DNA of 64,000 nt from Enchytraeus crypticus (Eukaryota > Annelida > Clitellata > Enchytraeida > Enchytraeidae), in NCBI GenBank assembly GCA_905160935.1, contig CAJHZI010000269.1, forward strand, positions 224,001 through 288,000, given 5' to 3'. The notes below the pieces were generated by a model, which was given only the letters and a program-made list of their open reading frames with translations, was not told where the DNA came from and did no database searches. This document shows positions 1 to 12,057 of the stretch, one piece after another. Positions within the stretch are counted from its first letter, which is position 1. Each line of letters begins with the position of its first letter. The translations under genes and the position numbers were made by a program.

Positions 1-141
1 GCCTGGGTCCCCCCTGGATCCGCCACTGCAGACAGACATTCATTAAATAACGATATTTTCCCCTATTACATAATACAAAATAATCAATTTAAAAATTGTT
101 TAGCAATTAATTGTTCTGTTGAAATATTAGTATACATCATG

Positions 142-167
142 TATATATATATATATATATATATATT
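142..167. repeat. (TA)n microsatellite
   Basis: Uninterrupted TA dinucleotide run of 13 units in AT-rich sequence. No gene is seen in 1-640 apart from this and the duplication that follows. Confidence 0.9.
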
Positions 168-350
168 ACATTTATTTATATATTATATTTATATACATTT
201 TACATATACATATAATGTTATTGGGGTTACGGTTTGGATAGGAAATTGGGTACTGTGTATATTTAAGACAAGGGATAGTTGAATGAAATTATGATTTTCA
301 ATGAGATCGTCATTTAACAACTGTGCTTTAAATATCCTAATCATGTTAGA

Positions 351-586
351 ATTTGGATGACTAGCCAAAAGGGCTAAAAAACGTTGACTAATCATAGATT
401 AAGGCTTCATGAAACAGAATTTTTCTTGATTCTTATTTAATAGGTATTAAAACTCTGATTAGGACTTAATTTGGATGATTAGCCAAAAGGGCTACAAAAC
501 GTTGACTAATCATAGATTAAGGCTTCATGAAAAGGAATTTTTCTTGATTCTGATTAAATCGGTAGTTAAACTCTGATTAGTACTTA
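351..586. repeat. Two tandem copies of a 118-bp unit
   Basis: A unit beginning ATTTGGATGA occurs at 351 and again at 469, with about 90% identity across the shared GGCTACAAAACGTTGAC-type core and the GGCTTCATGAAA block. The second copy has small substitutions. No coding content is recognised. It is probably a local duplication of non-coding DNA or of a fragment of an unidentified repeat. Confidence 0.75.
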
Positions 587-639
587 ATCATAATTCATGA
601 AACGCAGAATAAGAGTTATCAGAGGATAAGTTAACAATT

Positions 640-1740
640 GTGGAAATAGAAGGTGTAGGAACATGGATACACTTCTTCAAGAGAGAAGTAGGAGAGAGAA
701 GTAGGGATAGAGACGAGATCACAGTGCTTGGGAGGTGAATTAAAGACTTGTTGCGTATCCTCAATGATTACAGGGGTATAGCTATGAAGCTGCTCATCAG
801 TTGATTTGGTTAATTGAGGTTAGTGAGGTGTGGAGCTAGAGATGGGTAATGGAAGACCTAAGTTGGTTGATTTTGTCAGAGAAGTGAACAGCAAACCGTT
901 TGGGAAGTGATTCAGCAGAAAGTGAAGGAAGAGAAGGAGAGGGTGACCTATGTGAGAGGGTGTTCACCGATTTCCATAGGTTCCTGGAGTCTACTGCAGA
1001 TTGGATGTGGTTTTTCAGACCACAGTATGGGTTTGGCGTCAATTCCTGTTAGCTCTACGACGTGCAGACTTTAACTTAGCTAGTTCAGGAGTGAACCATA
1101 GGTAAGACTCCCTAACAGTTTTACAAGTTAAAGGCGCTTGCTTGTCAAGCATAGCAGAAAGGGTGAGTCGAATTCTCAAGGTCAGAGCAAAATTAATCGA
1201 TATTGAAGCTATTTACTGTTCTATATGATATAATAGTGGTGTTAAGTACGGTTTTAGATTTCATGTATTTGAATGAGAAAGTGAGAAGGAAGTCGTCAGA
1301 TGGAGAATGAGATAAATTGTCAATGCACGCAGGATCAAGTGCTGACTAGGAAGGAGTAAAGACAAGGAATAGGGTATGGTTATCCAAGTGTGTGGCAATG
1401 TTGACGTGCTGTACAGCATGTTAGGATTTGAGCAAGCTATTGATTTGCTGGGTTGAGTGATCAAGTGGTAGGTCAACATGAATATTTAGATCACCAGTAA
1501 TGACACAGTCAGATTTGGATGAAGTTCAAGAGGAAATCAATGCAAAGTCCGACAGGAACATAGAGAAAGGTTATGAATATGGAGATGATGAAGGAGGACG
1601 ATACACTGACACGACATGCAGTGTAGAAGAGTTAAATTTAACAGTGGATGAAACAGTAATAATATAAATAAACTTACTAGTATCTCCATCACCCACACGT
1701 ACAAGATTAACATCTGCAACATATCATGGAAACAACTCAA
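640..1740 (-). mobile_element. Decayed L2-like LINE fragment (endonuclease to RT linker)
   Basis: Reading the minus strand, a broken frame near 1505-1270 contains the endonuclease motif GDLNIHVD followed by a HVNIATH...HTL stretch, as in the APE-type endonuclease of L2/CR1-like elements. Further on, 1042-836 reads as the linker between endonuclease and RT (SRNLWKSVNTLSHRSPSPSLPS and a FSDKI motif). Several stops and frameshifts interrupt it, so it is a dead, truncated copy. The family call rests on motif resemblance; boundaries are approximate. Confidence 0.6.
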
Positions 1741-2190
1741 TTAAATAGTAATTATCTGCATGTATATTGCAACTGTGAAAGAAATGATAAATGTAGGCTA
1801 TATATGATGGTACTTCAAAAGGTTTTTCATTAATACAGTGAGGGAAGCAGCAATATTTGCTATCATTAGAAAGTGTCATCCTTATCCATAAGATATATGT
1901 GAAAAAGAAAAGAACACAAGTCAATTGTACTTCAATCAATTGCTACCAAAAAGGATCATGTTATTATAGTAAATGTAATAAGAATGGGCATACTATGACT
2001 ATGACCATATACATCGACTAATACTAAATAAACTAACTAGATCTATTGCCCTATGAACTAAAAAATATTGTCATCCAGAGGTAATATTCAACTATATTTT
2101 CACTAGACGCTTAGGGTGCGTAAACAAACGGTTGTCATGAATTGAATAGTTAATATTTTTACTTTTGGCACGAGCCACAGACATCGCCAC

Positions 2191-2320
2191 TGAATCCAGC
2201 CAATGGCGATGTCAGTAAAATATTTGATAGCGGATCAGTATGTGCGGGGTTCAAAGGCTGGGCTCTCCCGTCACTGAAATCGCTTGCGAGTGAGGAAACT
2301 GCTGTTAACATTAGCTAGTT
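2191..2320 (+). mobile_element. tRNA-derived SINE (family 1), copy a
   Basis: Contains the A-box-like TGGCGATGTC stretch, a degenerate B box (GGTTCAAAGGC) and the conserved CCCGTCACTGA tail followed by AGTGAGGAAACTG. It matches five other copies in the window (13.9, 34.9, 48.8, 49.2 and 53.1 kb). This copy is diverged in both promoter boxes and is probably old. Confidence 0.8.
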
Positions 2321-2592
2321 TTTTATTTTTTCTTCTCTTAATAAATTTTCGAATAAGAGATGGCACTTTCTATAGACGCCAATTCTGTATTTCTTTATTC
2401 AGAGTTTGAATGATTGTTAAAAAATTCTTAACAACCACCCTAAGTCCCTATCGTTGATAAGACTACAGCAATATCGTCTATATGACAATAGGATTATTAG
2501 TATGTCCTTGTCATCCTAAAACCATATTATTTATAAGCCAATAAGCCAACGTTGATAAAAACTCATTCTGCAGACATTATAAGTATTTCCGT

Positions 2593-3840
2593 TTGCTTTC
2601 AAATGGAAATGTACTTTTTTCAGCTCAATTAAGAGTCGGCTCACTGAGCTGTGCGAGTCGTTTATATGCTGAGAAGGCCAAAGATCTAGTAATAATTATG
2701 GGAGAATGGAATGCAGTGGTAGGAGAACGGAAAGATGAAACAGAAGTTGGTAGGTTTGATCATGCAGTAAGAAATGAGAGAGCTCAAGAACTGGCGGATT
2801 TCTGTAAGAGAATGTATTTAGTAATATAAAATACATGACACTGGCCCAAAAAACTAAGAAGATATACATGGTAAAGCCAGGAGACACACAGGAAGGTAGC
2901 AATTTGATTATATTTTGATCAAATGGAGAAACAGGATTAGTATAAAAAAAACTCAAAAGCTTATCCTGACGCCGATACCGACTCAGATCATAAATTAGTC
3001 AGGGCGAAAGTTGAATTAAGATTAAACAAAACATCGATAATAAGGTAGAACAGGAAATGGAACATAAGGTGATAGGAGGAATGGCAGTTTCAGCAAGCAG
3101 TAGTGGAAAATCAATAAAAGCCAGAAATAAAGGCAGCAAATGAAAAATTGAATAATATGAGGCAAAAAAGGGCCAAAGAAATTTATAGTTTTCAAAAAGC
3201 AAAAGTTGCTTAGAAATCTTGGAACACAGCTGAAACGTTACAAAAATGAATGAAAGAAGGAAATGGAAATATGATAACACAAACAGTGGACGGAAAGAAT
3301 ATGCAAGATTAAATAGCGAGCTTAGAAGAACAACTGACAAGAGAACAACTGGTTTAAGAGAAAAGTGGTGGAATGAAAAGTGTTAAGGGTAAATGACATA
3401 AAGATTAAGAGTAAACCGTATTGAATGTATTCCCAAATACTTAGTAACTCACTTGTTAGCTTTCGAAAAGTATGTGGTACTAGAGAAGCAATAGGAGTTA
3501 AGCAAGTTATATGCGAAAGTAGCTTGGGGCATGGAAATGATGTCTTCATAAGTTTTTGTAGATTTTTAAAAGGCCCTTTGAAAGAAGAGCCACGGTAATG
3601 AAATTAAACATCTTGAAGAGGATTGGATGACTGAAGAAATAGAGGATTGATTTTAAATTTGTATAGCAATAGTCATAATCTAGTTAGAGGAGGAGGACGG
3701 TGCAATAGGACGGGGGGATATGACAGGGATATTGTACATCACCACTACTGTTTAATCTTTATGCTCAGGCGGTAATGCTTGAGGCGATGAAAGATATTGA
3801 GGAAGGAATAATTATACTGGTCAACAGTGATTTTTCATCA
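2593..3840 (+). mobile_element. Decayed LINE (endonuclease region, RT remnants)
   Basis: The readable part (from about 2690) has GEWNAVVGE and NERAQELADFC, typical of the endonuclease of craniofacial-type LINE ORF2 proteins. Then come a tyrosine/tryptophan-rich RRYTW block and ADTDSDHKLV, the end of the endonuclease domain. Downstream only scattered RT-like fragments remain (LEAMKDIEEG near 3780, also present in the better-preserved LINE at 57.7 kb). Numerous stops make it non-functional. Confidence 0.65.
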
Positions 3841-4110
3841 AGCAAATTATTGGGTCATCTATATAGGATTTTTGACGCTGATTCTAAATAAGTAAATAGT
3901 TCCTCTCTATCACGTCTAGTTTTTGTGATGAGGCAGATTGTATTTTAACATTATTACAAATATTCTGCGGGTCTATTGCATACACATTGACCTATACGGA
4001 CGCGATTAAATTTTTCTTGATATTCTTTGGAATTGGGAACTTCCACATGACGTCATTATGTAATCTAAACAACCATCTTGAGTTTATCTTCATAAGTAAA
4101 ATCAATCAAT
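3841..4110. other. Non-coding stretch
   Basis: AT-rich sequence with no feature I recognise. Confidence 0.5.
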
Positions 4111-5480
4111 ATGCCTCGAGAATGTAGAAACCATCAGGATACATTTTGACATGTGTGTGATTCACTCACTCCGAAGTTGCAAAAGAGAACTATTACGAAG
4201 GATATTCGAAAACTTTACAGAGCCTATATCGGCTGTCCACATAGAGACCAAGATAAGGTTTGGGCGCCACATATCGTATACACTGCTTGTTCAAATGGTT
4301 TACGCGACTGGATGAACAAAAGGAAGCTTTCCACGCCTTTCGCTATACCTATGGTATGGAGAAAGCAAAGAGATCATCATGCGGACTGCTATTTTTGTAG
4401 CGTCAGCGTAATTGAGATTTCTGTAAAGAACAAGCACGACATAATTTATTCAGACCTAGACTCTCCACGCCGACCAGTACCTCATGATGATTCGTTGCCG
4501 GGTCTCATACCTCCACAAGAGGGATTTGATTCTATCGACAGCTAAACGGAAGCGGATGATGATGCAGCAGCAGCACATAACCCATCATCTTCAAATGATC
4601 CTGATTATTTACTCGAGGATATTTTGGAACCATAGACGCTCAACCAAGATCAGTTGAATGACCTCGTCAGAGACTTGTCTCTATCGAAAAAAAGCGAAGT
4701 TTCTTGCGTCCTGGCTGAAAGGAAAGAACTTACTTAAGAACGATGTTCGCATAAGTCACAATAGAAAAAGAAACCATCATTTGGCAGTATTTTTCACAAT
4801 AGACGGTCCACTGTGTTATTGCAATGACATTAATGATGAGCTTTTCATAAGCTTAATGCAGGCACTTGTACCACCTGAGAGGCGGTTATTTATCGATTCT
4901 TCAAAGCGAAGCTTGAAGGCCGTTCTTCTCATACTGGAAATGTAAAACCGTGTATTCCGATAGCCCACTCCGTACACCTCAAGGAATCCTACGAGAATAT
5001 GAATGTAGTTCTCAAGGCCATCCAGTTCAAAAGCCATCAGTGGCATATCTGCGGCGATCTCAAGGTAATTGGTATGTTGATGGGAATGCAAGGTGGTGTC
5101 GCAAAAACACTGCTGCTTCCTGTGCCTCAATACCTCAGAACGAAAAGCATGGCAAGATGGATTTGTGAAAACTTCTTAGGAAACAATATGTCTTCGGACT
5201 ACAGACAAGGAATCCAGAATTTGCTAGTTGCTTACAAAGAGATGGAATGTAGAATGTATTTGAAGACTCATTTTTCGCAATCAAACCTAGATTTCTTCTC
5301 AGAAAACCTAGGTGCAGTCAGTGATGAACAGGGTGAGCGGTTTCACCAAGATATTAAAGGAAAGGAAAAATCGTTATCAAGACTTCTGGAATGAGAGTGT
5401 GATGGCAGACTACTGCTGGATGTTGCACCGAGAAAATCCAAACCAATCACACAAGAGAAAATCGTATGCACAACCTTTAT
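4111..5480 (+). pseudogene. Broken copy of an uncharacterised multi-copy protein family
   Basis: An ATG at 4111 opens a frame with an early in-frame stop (TGA near 4148) where the family has a Cys codon. It then continues through DQDKVWAPHIV, FAIPMVWR and DCYFC. Further stops lie near 4543 and 4633, with frameshifts near 4695 and 4930. Diagnostic blocks follow: FIDSSKRSLKAVLL, WHICGDLKVIGMLMG, NFLGN, ENLGAVSDEQGERFHQDIK and, after another frameshift, MADYCWMLHREN. A central segment between the GMQGG block and the NFLGN block appears deleted. I recognise the motif series as a large, function-unknown family repeated in arthropod and cnidarian genomes, possibly carried by mobile DNA; that part is recollection, not a search. 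This copy is clearly dead. Confidence 0.7.
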
Positions 5481-5996
5481 AATTAAGTAGTATTCACTCC
5501 ATGACAATAGAAGCTGTGGTGAGTGACAAATGAGATCAGTTTTGCATATTTTTATTTGTATTGACTGAAAGGTGTTGTAAGAAAATTAACTACAAACTTA
5601 TGCTTATTCTAAGCTTAGTATTGTTAAAGTTGAATCGGTCATATCTCAAAAACTATACGTGCTGGAAATATTCTGTTACAGATTTGTAATCAGCGTCAAA
5701 AAGTACTTAAGAAAAGAAAGTGCATTTTAATCTCTGATGAGAAAAAAGTTTTATTTTGTTGACCTGTGAATTATTGGAGGTAAATTGCTGTAAATATGTG
5801 AGATTTGCCGATGATAAAGGTAATCTTGCTAGTAGTGATGTAGGATTGCAAAGGGTTATGGATGGGAACCGCTGTTAGGGCTGTGATCTCAACCCACAAA
5901 TAGGTTTGAGATGATAGTTCTAGAGAAGCTAGAGAAGTAAACATTCTAGACTACAGTAGCGGCAGTATCGGCATAACACCAGAATCGGACCTTCGT
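5481..5996. other. Non-coding stretch
   Basis: No gene or clear repeat recognised. It includes short LINE-like remnants (GGATTGCAAAGGGTTATGGA resembles the LINE segment near 57850), too short to assign. Confidence 0.4.
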
Positions 5997-6068
5997 CTGG
6001 TCTATCTAGGCCAACCATTAATTTTGTTCGAACAGCCTAACGAATGCCTAACTAAAAGTAATCTAGCA
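5997..6068 (-). mobile_element. Short 3' end fragment of the Jockey element (antisense)
   Basis: The segment CCAACCATTAATTTTGT with its flanks is the reverse complement of the 3' UTR of the intact Jockey LINE at about 25725-25804. The match extends about 70 bp with scattered substitutions. It is a 5'-truncated older copy inserted on the minus strand, showing that the family has more than one copy in this region. Confidence 0.7.
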
Positions 6069-6382
6069 TTTAAATGAGATTGAATATAGTCATATTAATC
6101 TACACTACTTTATAAATCGAAATAGAGAGTAAAGAATAATACTTTGAATGAAACTTTCTCGTTCAATGTTTGGACTATTAAACTAAAAAGCAAATGGAAA
6201 GAGTTTAGATAGCTTTTGCAGAAGTGACGTTGCTGGTTCAGTACTAGAAAAGCTTGTGGATTGGTGTGATGACCGAGTCGGTCTAAATCTTGTGGCAGAG
6301 TTCTATATTGTCGGGCCAGAAAACATGATGGAGCGTCTGCTCATGGCAGATTTCATGTTTGGTGCAGTGAGAAGGTTTTTAC

Positions 6383-7313
6383 TAGAGATGGGAATTTTAT
6401 GAATTTCCAGAGTTTGGGTTCGGTTCGGTTAGTTGAAAATGAAAGTTCGGTTCGGTTCGGGTTCGCTTAGCAGTTGACAATTTGGGAGTTCGGTTCGGTT
6501 CGTTGAAAATGAAAGTTCGGTTCGGGTTCGGTTCTAACAAGGGTTCGGGTTCGGCTTGCTTTCCAACTCGCAAAGAGTTCGATTCAAGTTCGAAATGGTT
6601 TGGTTTGGATAATGTTGCAATTGTTTAACTTTACTTATAATAATCATGGTTATGACACACATGTTTAAAATTGTTTACGGTAAATATGCTTAAAAATTCA
6701 TTAAGTCACAATAGCTGCCACATTTTTTCACCTGGGTAAAAATATGACAATGAAAAAAGGAGAGAAGTGTTATTTATTCCTGTACATTTCTTAAAATATT
6801 GTAAGTTGACCAAGAAATGTTCACAATATAGACATTTAGCTTTATTATTGCATCTGAAATATTCTCCTTGATTATAATGAGCAAATAGAATGCTTCATCA
6901 ATATTTAAATTTTTATTGTCACTACAGGCCTATATATTAGGTACGTTTATAATTAGGTGGAAATGTCTTGGCTAAAATTGGATCCAATATTTCAGAGACA
7001 AAGTGCAATTCAGTAACATAAAAATATCAAAAAGATGATTTGGTAAATGCGTGTACTTCCATAGAAAAATGATCATAATATACACCGTTTTCTATCAACT
7101 GACCAGTAATAAGCTTCATTTTACCTTAGGGTTTCAAATTTGAAACTCTCAGATCAATTATGAAATTACGAAAATAGTTATGAAATTATTGCATTGCTAT
7201 GGTGCAAAATTATTTACTCCAGATAGTCAGATACTAGTTCGGTCAGAGTCTGGGTTCGAGTTCGGTTCAGTTCGGTCAAAATTCTTGATTTTATAGTTCG
7301 GTTCCCATCTCTA
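6383..7313. mobile_element. hAT-type non-autonomous DNA transposon (931 bp) with 8-bp target duplication
   Basis: Starts TAGAGATGGGAA and ends TTCCCATCTCTA (perfect inverted ends), flanked on both sides by the exact 8-bp direct repeat GTTTTTAC (6375-6382 and 7314-7321), the duplication length of the hAT superfamily. Subterminal regions are packed with GGTTCGGTTCGG-type short repeats, densely at 6416-6560 and again at 7236-7303, in the same orientation at both ends. No transposase ORF is present, so it would need an enzyme supplied in trans. Confidence 0.88.
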
Positions 7314-7930
7314 GTTTTTACTAGAGGAGTGAAAACTACGAGAGGGCTGATAGATTGATAGAATGTCAGATAGATAGGATGGTTAGTCAAATAGAGATCT
7401 ACCGAAATTCGGTTTTCAGTTTCGGTGCTGAAAAGAGCCATTTTTAATTTTCGGAGATCTTTCAGTTTCGGCCGAAAGAAAAAAATTCTTTCGGTTTCGG
7501 CCGAGAGTGATATTGATTTTCGATTGAAACCCGAACTTTTTAATATATATATTTACTAATTCTATTTAACCCCTTAACGCCGGAATTATCATATATTAGT
7601 TACAAAAATAAACAACCAGTTACAAATTGATAAGGTATATAACACTACAAAACGTTAAATATTGCTATGATGTTATCCAAGAAGAAGCTGAGGAAGGCAT
7701 AGGGTGCCCACTTCATCATAATCAGAAGGCCCAAGAAAATGGTATTATAGTGGAATGAAAGCATTCTTGTCTTTCATTCACTATTATTATTGGTCATTTT
7801 CCTGTCCTATATCTCGCTATCCTTTGACTAGTTTAATCCACTCTTATTTACCTTTCTTGTTCTATAGTTCTATCTAATTAATAACACTTAAACCTTGTAT
7901 CTCCCTTCTCTGGAAAATCAATTATATGTG

Positions 7931-8241
7931 TGTTAGGCATGTATAGTTATTCGTGGATTCAAATCCTGTTCAGTGCGCATGCGTCGCGCTTGTTCTTGTA
8001 CTATATAATACTATATAAACGGATTTCCTTCTTATTCTATCTCTAGTATGCTGACTTCTTAGTTAGTTGCTGAGATAGAAGGGTAGTCATGTCTGTAGAT
8101 AGCAACTGAGTTTTACTTAGTCTTTTCTATAGGGTTGTCTTCCGTGTACGGCAACTTCTTTCTGGGTAATGTGGCCTAGTTATATTTTCTAAGTATTAAC
8201 TTTTAGAAGTTACATTTTATTAAATGAACGGTACCATAACA
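7931..8241 (+). mobile_element. Possible solo LTR
   Basis: The segment runs from TGTTAGGC to CCATAACA, so it has TG...CA ends that form a TGTTA/TAACA inverted repeat. A TATA-like sequence (ACTATATAAAC) near 8010-8022 sits at a plausible core-promoter position. No target duplication is visible at these boundaries, so this remains a suggestion. Confidence 0.3.
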
Positions 8242-8345
8242 AGCCATTAAAGATTTAGAGACAGTGTCATGTATGCTTGTATGTATGAATGTTGTTATAT
8301 AATATGAAATGTATTAAGGTCTCGAGTTCTTAAAGTATAGAAGTA

Positions 8346-8490
8346 ACCTAACAGCCCTAGCTTCCCTCCTCAGCAGGGACACCCAGCACTTAATTGTGTA
8401 ATATTTAAGCCCTTCGCGTCGATTACAGATATTCCCTCCTCAGCAGGGACACTCATGTAATTCGCGTCCTAACAGCCCTAATTTTCCCTC
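8346..8490 (+). repeat. Short interleaved direct repeats
   Basis: The blocks TTCCCTCCTCAGCAGGGACA, CCTAACAGCCCTA and TTCGCGTC each occur twice within about 140 bp in a shuffled order, as if a small unit was duplicated and rearranged. TCCTCAGCAGGGA also contains a weak inverted repeat (CCTC/CAGG). No function assigned. Confidence 0.6.
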
Positions 8491-8519
8491 CAATACCGTT
8501 AGAGTATATAACAACAAGA

Positions 8520-8640
8520 ATGAGTATGCTAGATGATTTAAAGTTACACCCACACGTAGATATGGAGATGAAAACGGAAGACAGAAGAGGAGGCGTTATA
8601 TACCATGGACCTGCCATTAGGCAGTGCACTGAGAGAGAGT
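8520..8640 (+). mobile_element. LINE ORF2 C-terminal fragment
   Basis: Codes for MLDDLKLHPHVDMEMKTEDR, closely resembling the C-terminal tail that follows the RT of the LINE near 58440-58550 (a MLVDLKTHSYVEMK-like tail, then a RRYVPWICQ-like end). It is an isolated fragment inside the older hAT-type element. Confidence 0.6.
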
Positions 8641-9126
8641 TATCCAAGAACCGGAAACAGGAATGTTGCATTTTTACACAGCCGGCAACAACGTTCAGTT
8701 TATTTACTTATTCTAATAAGTGTAAAGGTTGGACAACTACCCAGTCAGCTTAAAAATTTGCCTGAAACATTTACGTCATGAAAACATATATCTGCAATAA
8801 TAGTTTTCTCGAAGTTTGTAAATGCCAAACCAGAATAGTTTGCTAATTAAGAGTTAAAATAGATAAATGGACTGTACTGCAAATGAACTTTTCATTTCTT
8901 GATATTTTGTTGATGGCTTAGAGGTAACAATCTTGAACAAAATATCTAGTGGTTATCTGACCAAGAATAGACGTTTTTTATAATAATGTATGCTTTGAAA
9001 ATCATTCGGTTTCGGCTTCGGCCTATAGGTACGTTAATCTCTCGGTTTCTGTCGAAAAGTAATTTTAACTTCCGGTACATTTTTAGTTTCAGCTGAAACC
9101 TAAATTTCATTTTCGGTCGGACTCTA

Positions 9127-11017
9127 AAGTCGATAGAGAAAGAGAAGATTGGTGCATATGATTATCGTTTTGATCGTGAAAATGAAGTATTAGTTGCGCA
9201 GTGAAACGATAACTCCATAGTGACTGTAGTGAACAATTTTCAGCATATGAAAACTTTGCTATCAGCAAAGAGATTCTGTCGATCAAAGTGCACTACAATC
9301 GCTATTCGAGCATATAAATCTGATAGTTGCATAAACCTCAAATAAGGACGGCGTTGAACTTTTGGATAGTTTTGCAGCCAAGTAAAGGGTGGCTTTACAG
9401 CCACCCTTGTAAAGGCAAGAAATTGTGGTGGTCAATGTTACGAACTTTGTAGACGCCGCACTTTTTTTCTTTTTTTTTTGTAAGGCATGGAGACTCCATC
9501 AGACGATTGATGGCCATGAGATGAAGTTGTTAGAAATTTGATGCCGGGTTGCGTTTGTTATAAGCACAATCACCAAATAACTACACAGATGAAATACCAC
9601 TCATCAGGAATACTGAAAATGGATGTCCTTCTGAAATGCAGCAACTCTCCGATCCACGATTGGAACCCGTTGCCACAACACCATCAAGAATAATCAAGGA
9701 TACAGGCTTCGATAAACACACTGCAAGAGCTCTCACTACATACTACATATGCAATAAGCGTAATATATGGAATGTAACCCTAAATGCTTCACTACCTATC
9801 ACATATATAAATAAAGTACGAAGTCAATAATTAAATTCGTTATAAAGACAACAAGTGTTCCTATATATGCAATACAGTACAATGCTGCATTGCGAAAACG
9901 CAACGTTGCGTAATTCTAAAATTGGCAATGATATTAAGCAAAAGGTGATATAAAATGTTTTAGTTGGTAAATATTAATAGAACTTCAATCGGAAGAAAAT
10001 AATAAATTGCCTAGTTCTAGGTACAGCGGTAAATGGGTTGCAAGAGGCTGGAAAGAACAAATGGGAGGAGATGGAGTTTCACTACAGGCCTTTGCGGCTA
10101 AAATCTTATTGTTACGCTACGCCAGGGATCTACATTGGCACAGTGGGAGGAGTGGGAGGTCTTAACCAACAAAAACATAAGATGTTGGTTGGTTTCGAGC
10201 TATATATGCGAGAGAGACAAAATTTAGCCGATGGTAAAGAAATACGAAGCAAGTACAATAACAAAAGATAAAGAATAATGTTATATTACAAACGATAACA
10301 AAAAATGGGGTAGTCCTATACAAGCCGACCGTTTCGTTACATGTAAGCCGTATTTTGAGGTGTCAAACAAAAATTTTAGTATCAGGTACCTTGACAAATA
10401 GATAAACACTTTATATGTAAAGATGAGCAAAAACCCCATAAGGATAAATAAAATACTTCTGTTAAAACCTATAGCCTTTTCTTGTTTTGCTTTAAATTTT
10501 CTGGAAATTGTGTGAGAATTTTTGTATATCCAATTTCTAAAATAGAAATGAGCCTATAAAATCATATGCTTCTAATATTGTTATTATTATTGCTGTTATT
10601 GTTGTTATTGCTAGGCTGTTATTATTATTAGCATATGCCATACCATAACAGGGACAAGAGGTTGTGTTCGGCTGGCAATTAGGGTCCTTCCTGCGAACAG
10701 CAGGCTGGGTTACTGAGCTGCTGCATGATCATGATGATGTAAATGAGTTCATAAGGCCCTGTGTTCTAATTTCTGAAATCTGAATTAGGCGCAGTTGATT
10801 TGCTATTTCTGAAGCATGATTTATTTTCTTCTTAGGCATGACCGCCGACACATGTTTCATAAAAAGTTCCTGTCTAGCGTCCAGGCCAAGGAATGCTAAA
10901 TCATACGTAAACTTCTAGGCGTCGCTTGAGGCAATGAAGCAATAATTTGTTGATCAATGGCGTGCCCTTTAGGACATCAGACTGAGTAAGTATACCTACG
11001 ACCTTCCATTTGGCAGA
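9127..11017. other. Non-coding stretch, no gene recognised
   Basis: About 1.9 kb with short ORFs (9636-9830 and 10038-10271) that show no family motifs. It holds a perfect 9-bp hairpin (AAGGGTGGC...GCCACCCTT, 9385-9408), a T-rich run near 9462-9480 and a TTATTATTAT-type microsatellite near 10576-10630. None of this identifies a gene. Confidence 0.5.
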
Positions 11018-11147
11018 ACAAGTGAGAGAGGGAGAAAGAGAGAGAGACAGAGAGAGAGAGACAGAAAGACAGTCAGAGAGAGAGAGAATGACAGAGAGAC
11101 AGAGAGAGAGAGAGACAGAGAGAAAGACAGAGAGAGAGAGAGAATGT
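11018..11147 (+). repeat. (AG)n-rich imperfect microsatellite
   Basis: About 130 bp of GAGAGA with interspersed ACAGAGAG variants. Confidence 0.9.
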
Positions 11148-11189
11148 GCTTTGTTCCTTTAGTTAATTAATCATCATCATCATTTCTTC

Positions 11190-11960
11190 AGTGCACTGCC
11201 AAGGGGCAGGTTCAAGGTAAATATTCATATCCAAAGTCTTCTTTCTCGCTCCATAGATCAACAAGTTAATCCCTTCACGAAGTCAATGCCTATCCATACC
11301 TTATGTAGTCTATAGCTTGGGAAAAGTATGGCTTCTGAGGTGGCTTCCCGCTGCCTTCCTCAGTCAGATGGATTAATTACCATTTAATCCTTTGGGAAAA
11401 TATTTCATGGTGAGATGGGTCCCCTCTTGCCATCCTCAGCTCCTGCCAACGTACACGCAGCAGACTGTTTGCGGTTGCCCTATTCTGAAGTAGTCCAACT
11501 ACACCCAAGCACAACATGGGGTATCATCATCTTCCCTTAAATCCCAATTTAACAACGGTCAGGGTAGAAGCTTCTCCAATCCTCTCTTTCCCACACCATA
11601 TCAGGAGTTAGTTCCCTACTTGTCATGTTCTTCCTAATCACTGCTTCCCACGGCAGTTGTGGTCTACCTTTCTCTAGCTTAACATCCAGCTCTTCCCTCC
11701 AAACTCTGTCTACTACATATTCATCTGCCTTTTTCACAATATGCCCATATCATCTCAATCTCGACTGCCAACATATTCCTAATCCCCTCAACACTCAAAT
11801 TCATCCTCACATTCATTCATTTTCTACTCTTTCCTTGCCAGTTTTACCACACATTAGATGTAACATTCTCATTTCTGTCACATGCAAACTCTGCATATGT
11901 TCTTTTAGTACAAAATACTCCAAACCAAACTTCACTAGCTACCCTATATAGCTAATTATA
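11190..11960 (-). mobile_element. LINE ORF2 C-terminus and 3' tail
   Basis: On the minus strand 11951 downwards reads LHVTEMRMLHLMCGKTGKER, the post-RT region of craniofacial-type LINEs, then after frameshifts KGRPQLPWEAVIRKNM and MVWEREDWRSFYPDRC, the usual C-terminal end. A 3' untranslated stretch ends near an ATGATGATGATTAATTAA-like tail around 11164-11180. It is 5'-truncated and broken. Confidence 0.7.
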
Positions 11961-12057
11961 CATAGATATATATAATTTCAGTAGAATTAAATGTACATAG
12001 TAATGATAAATCAAAATCTACTACCTAAATAATTAAAGACATATGATTAAAGCCTAC

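Larger units (their letters stand above)
7392..9126. mobile_element. Second, older hAT-type element
   Basis: Begins TAGAGATCTACCGAAATTC and ends GGTCGGACTCTA, imperfect inverted ends, with CGGTTTCGG-rich subterminal sequence at both ends (7405-7520 and 9001-9115). Flanks TAGTCAAA and AAGTCGAT agree at 5 of 8 positions, consistent with a decayed 8-bp duplication. The interior carries a possible solo LTR and a LINE fragment and no transposase. It starts only 78 bp after the first hAT-type element. Confidence is lower because ends and duplication are imperfect. Confidence 0.6.

Noticed and set aside
9385..9408. Perfect 9-bp hairpin resembling a bacterial terminator
   Set aside because: No T-run follows directly and the context is eukaryotic non-coding DNA.
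10038..10271. 77-codon plus-strand ORF
   Set aside because: No recognisable motif; likely chance.
1..12057. Search for the G-patch exon of the SUGP1-type gene
   Set aside because: No G-patch-like coding block with matching phase was found on the minus strand; it is assumed to lie outside the window.
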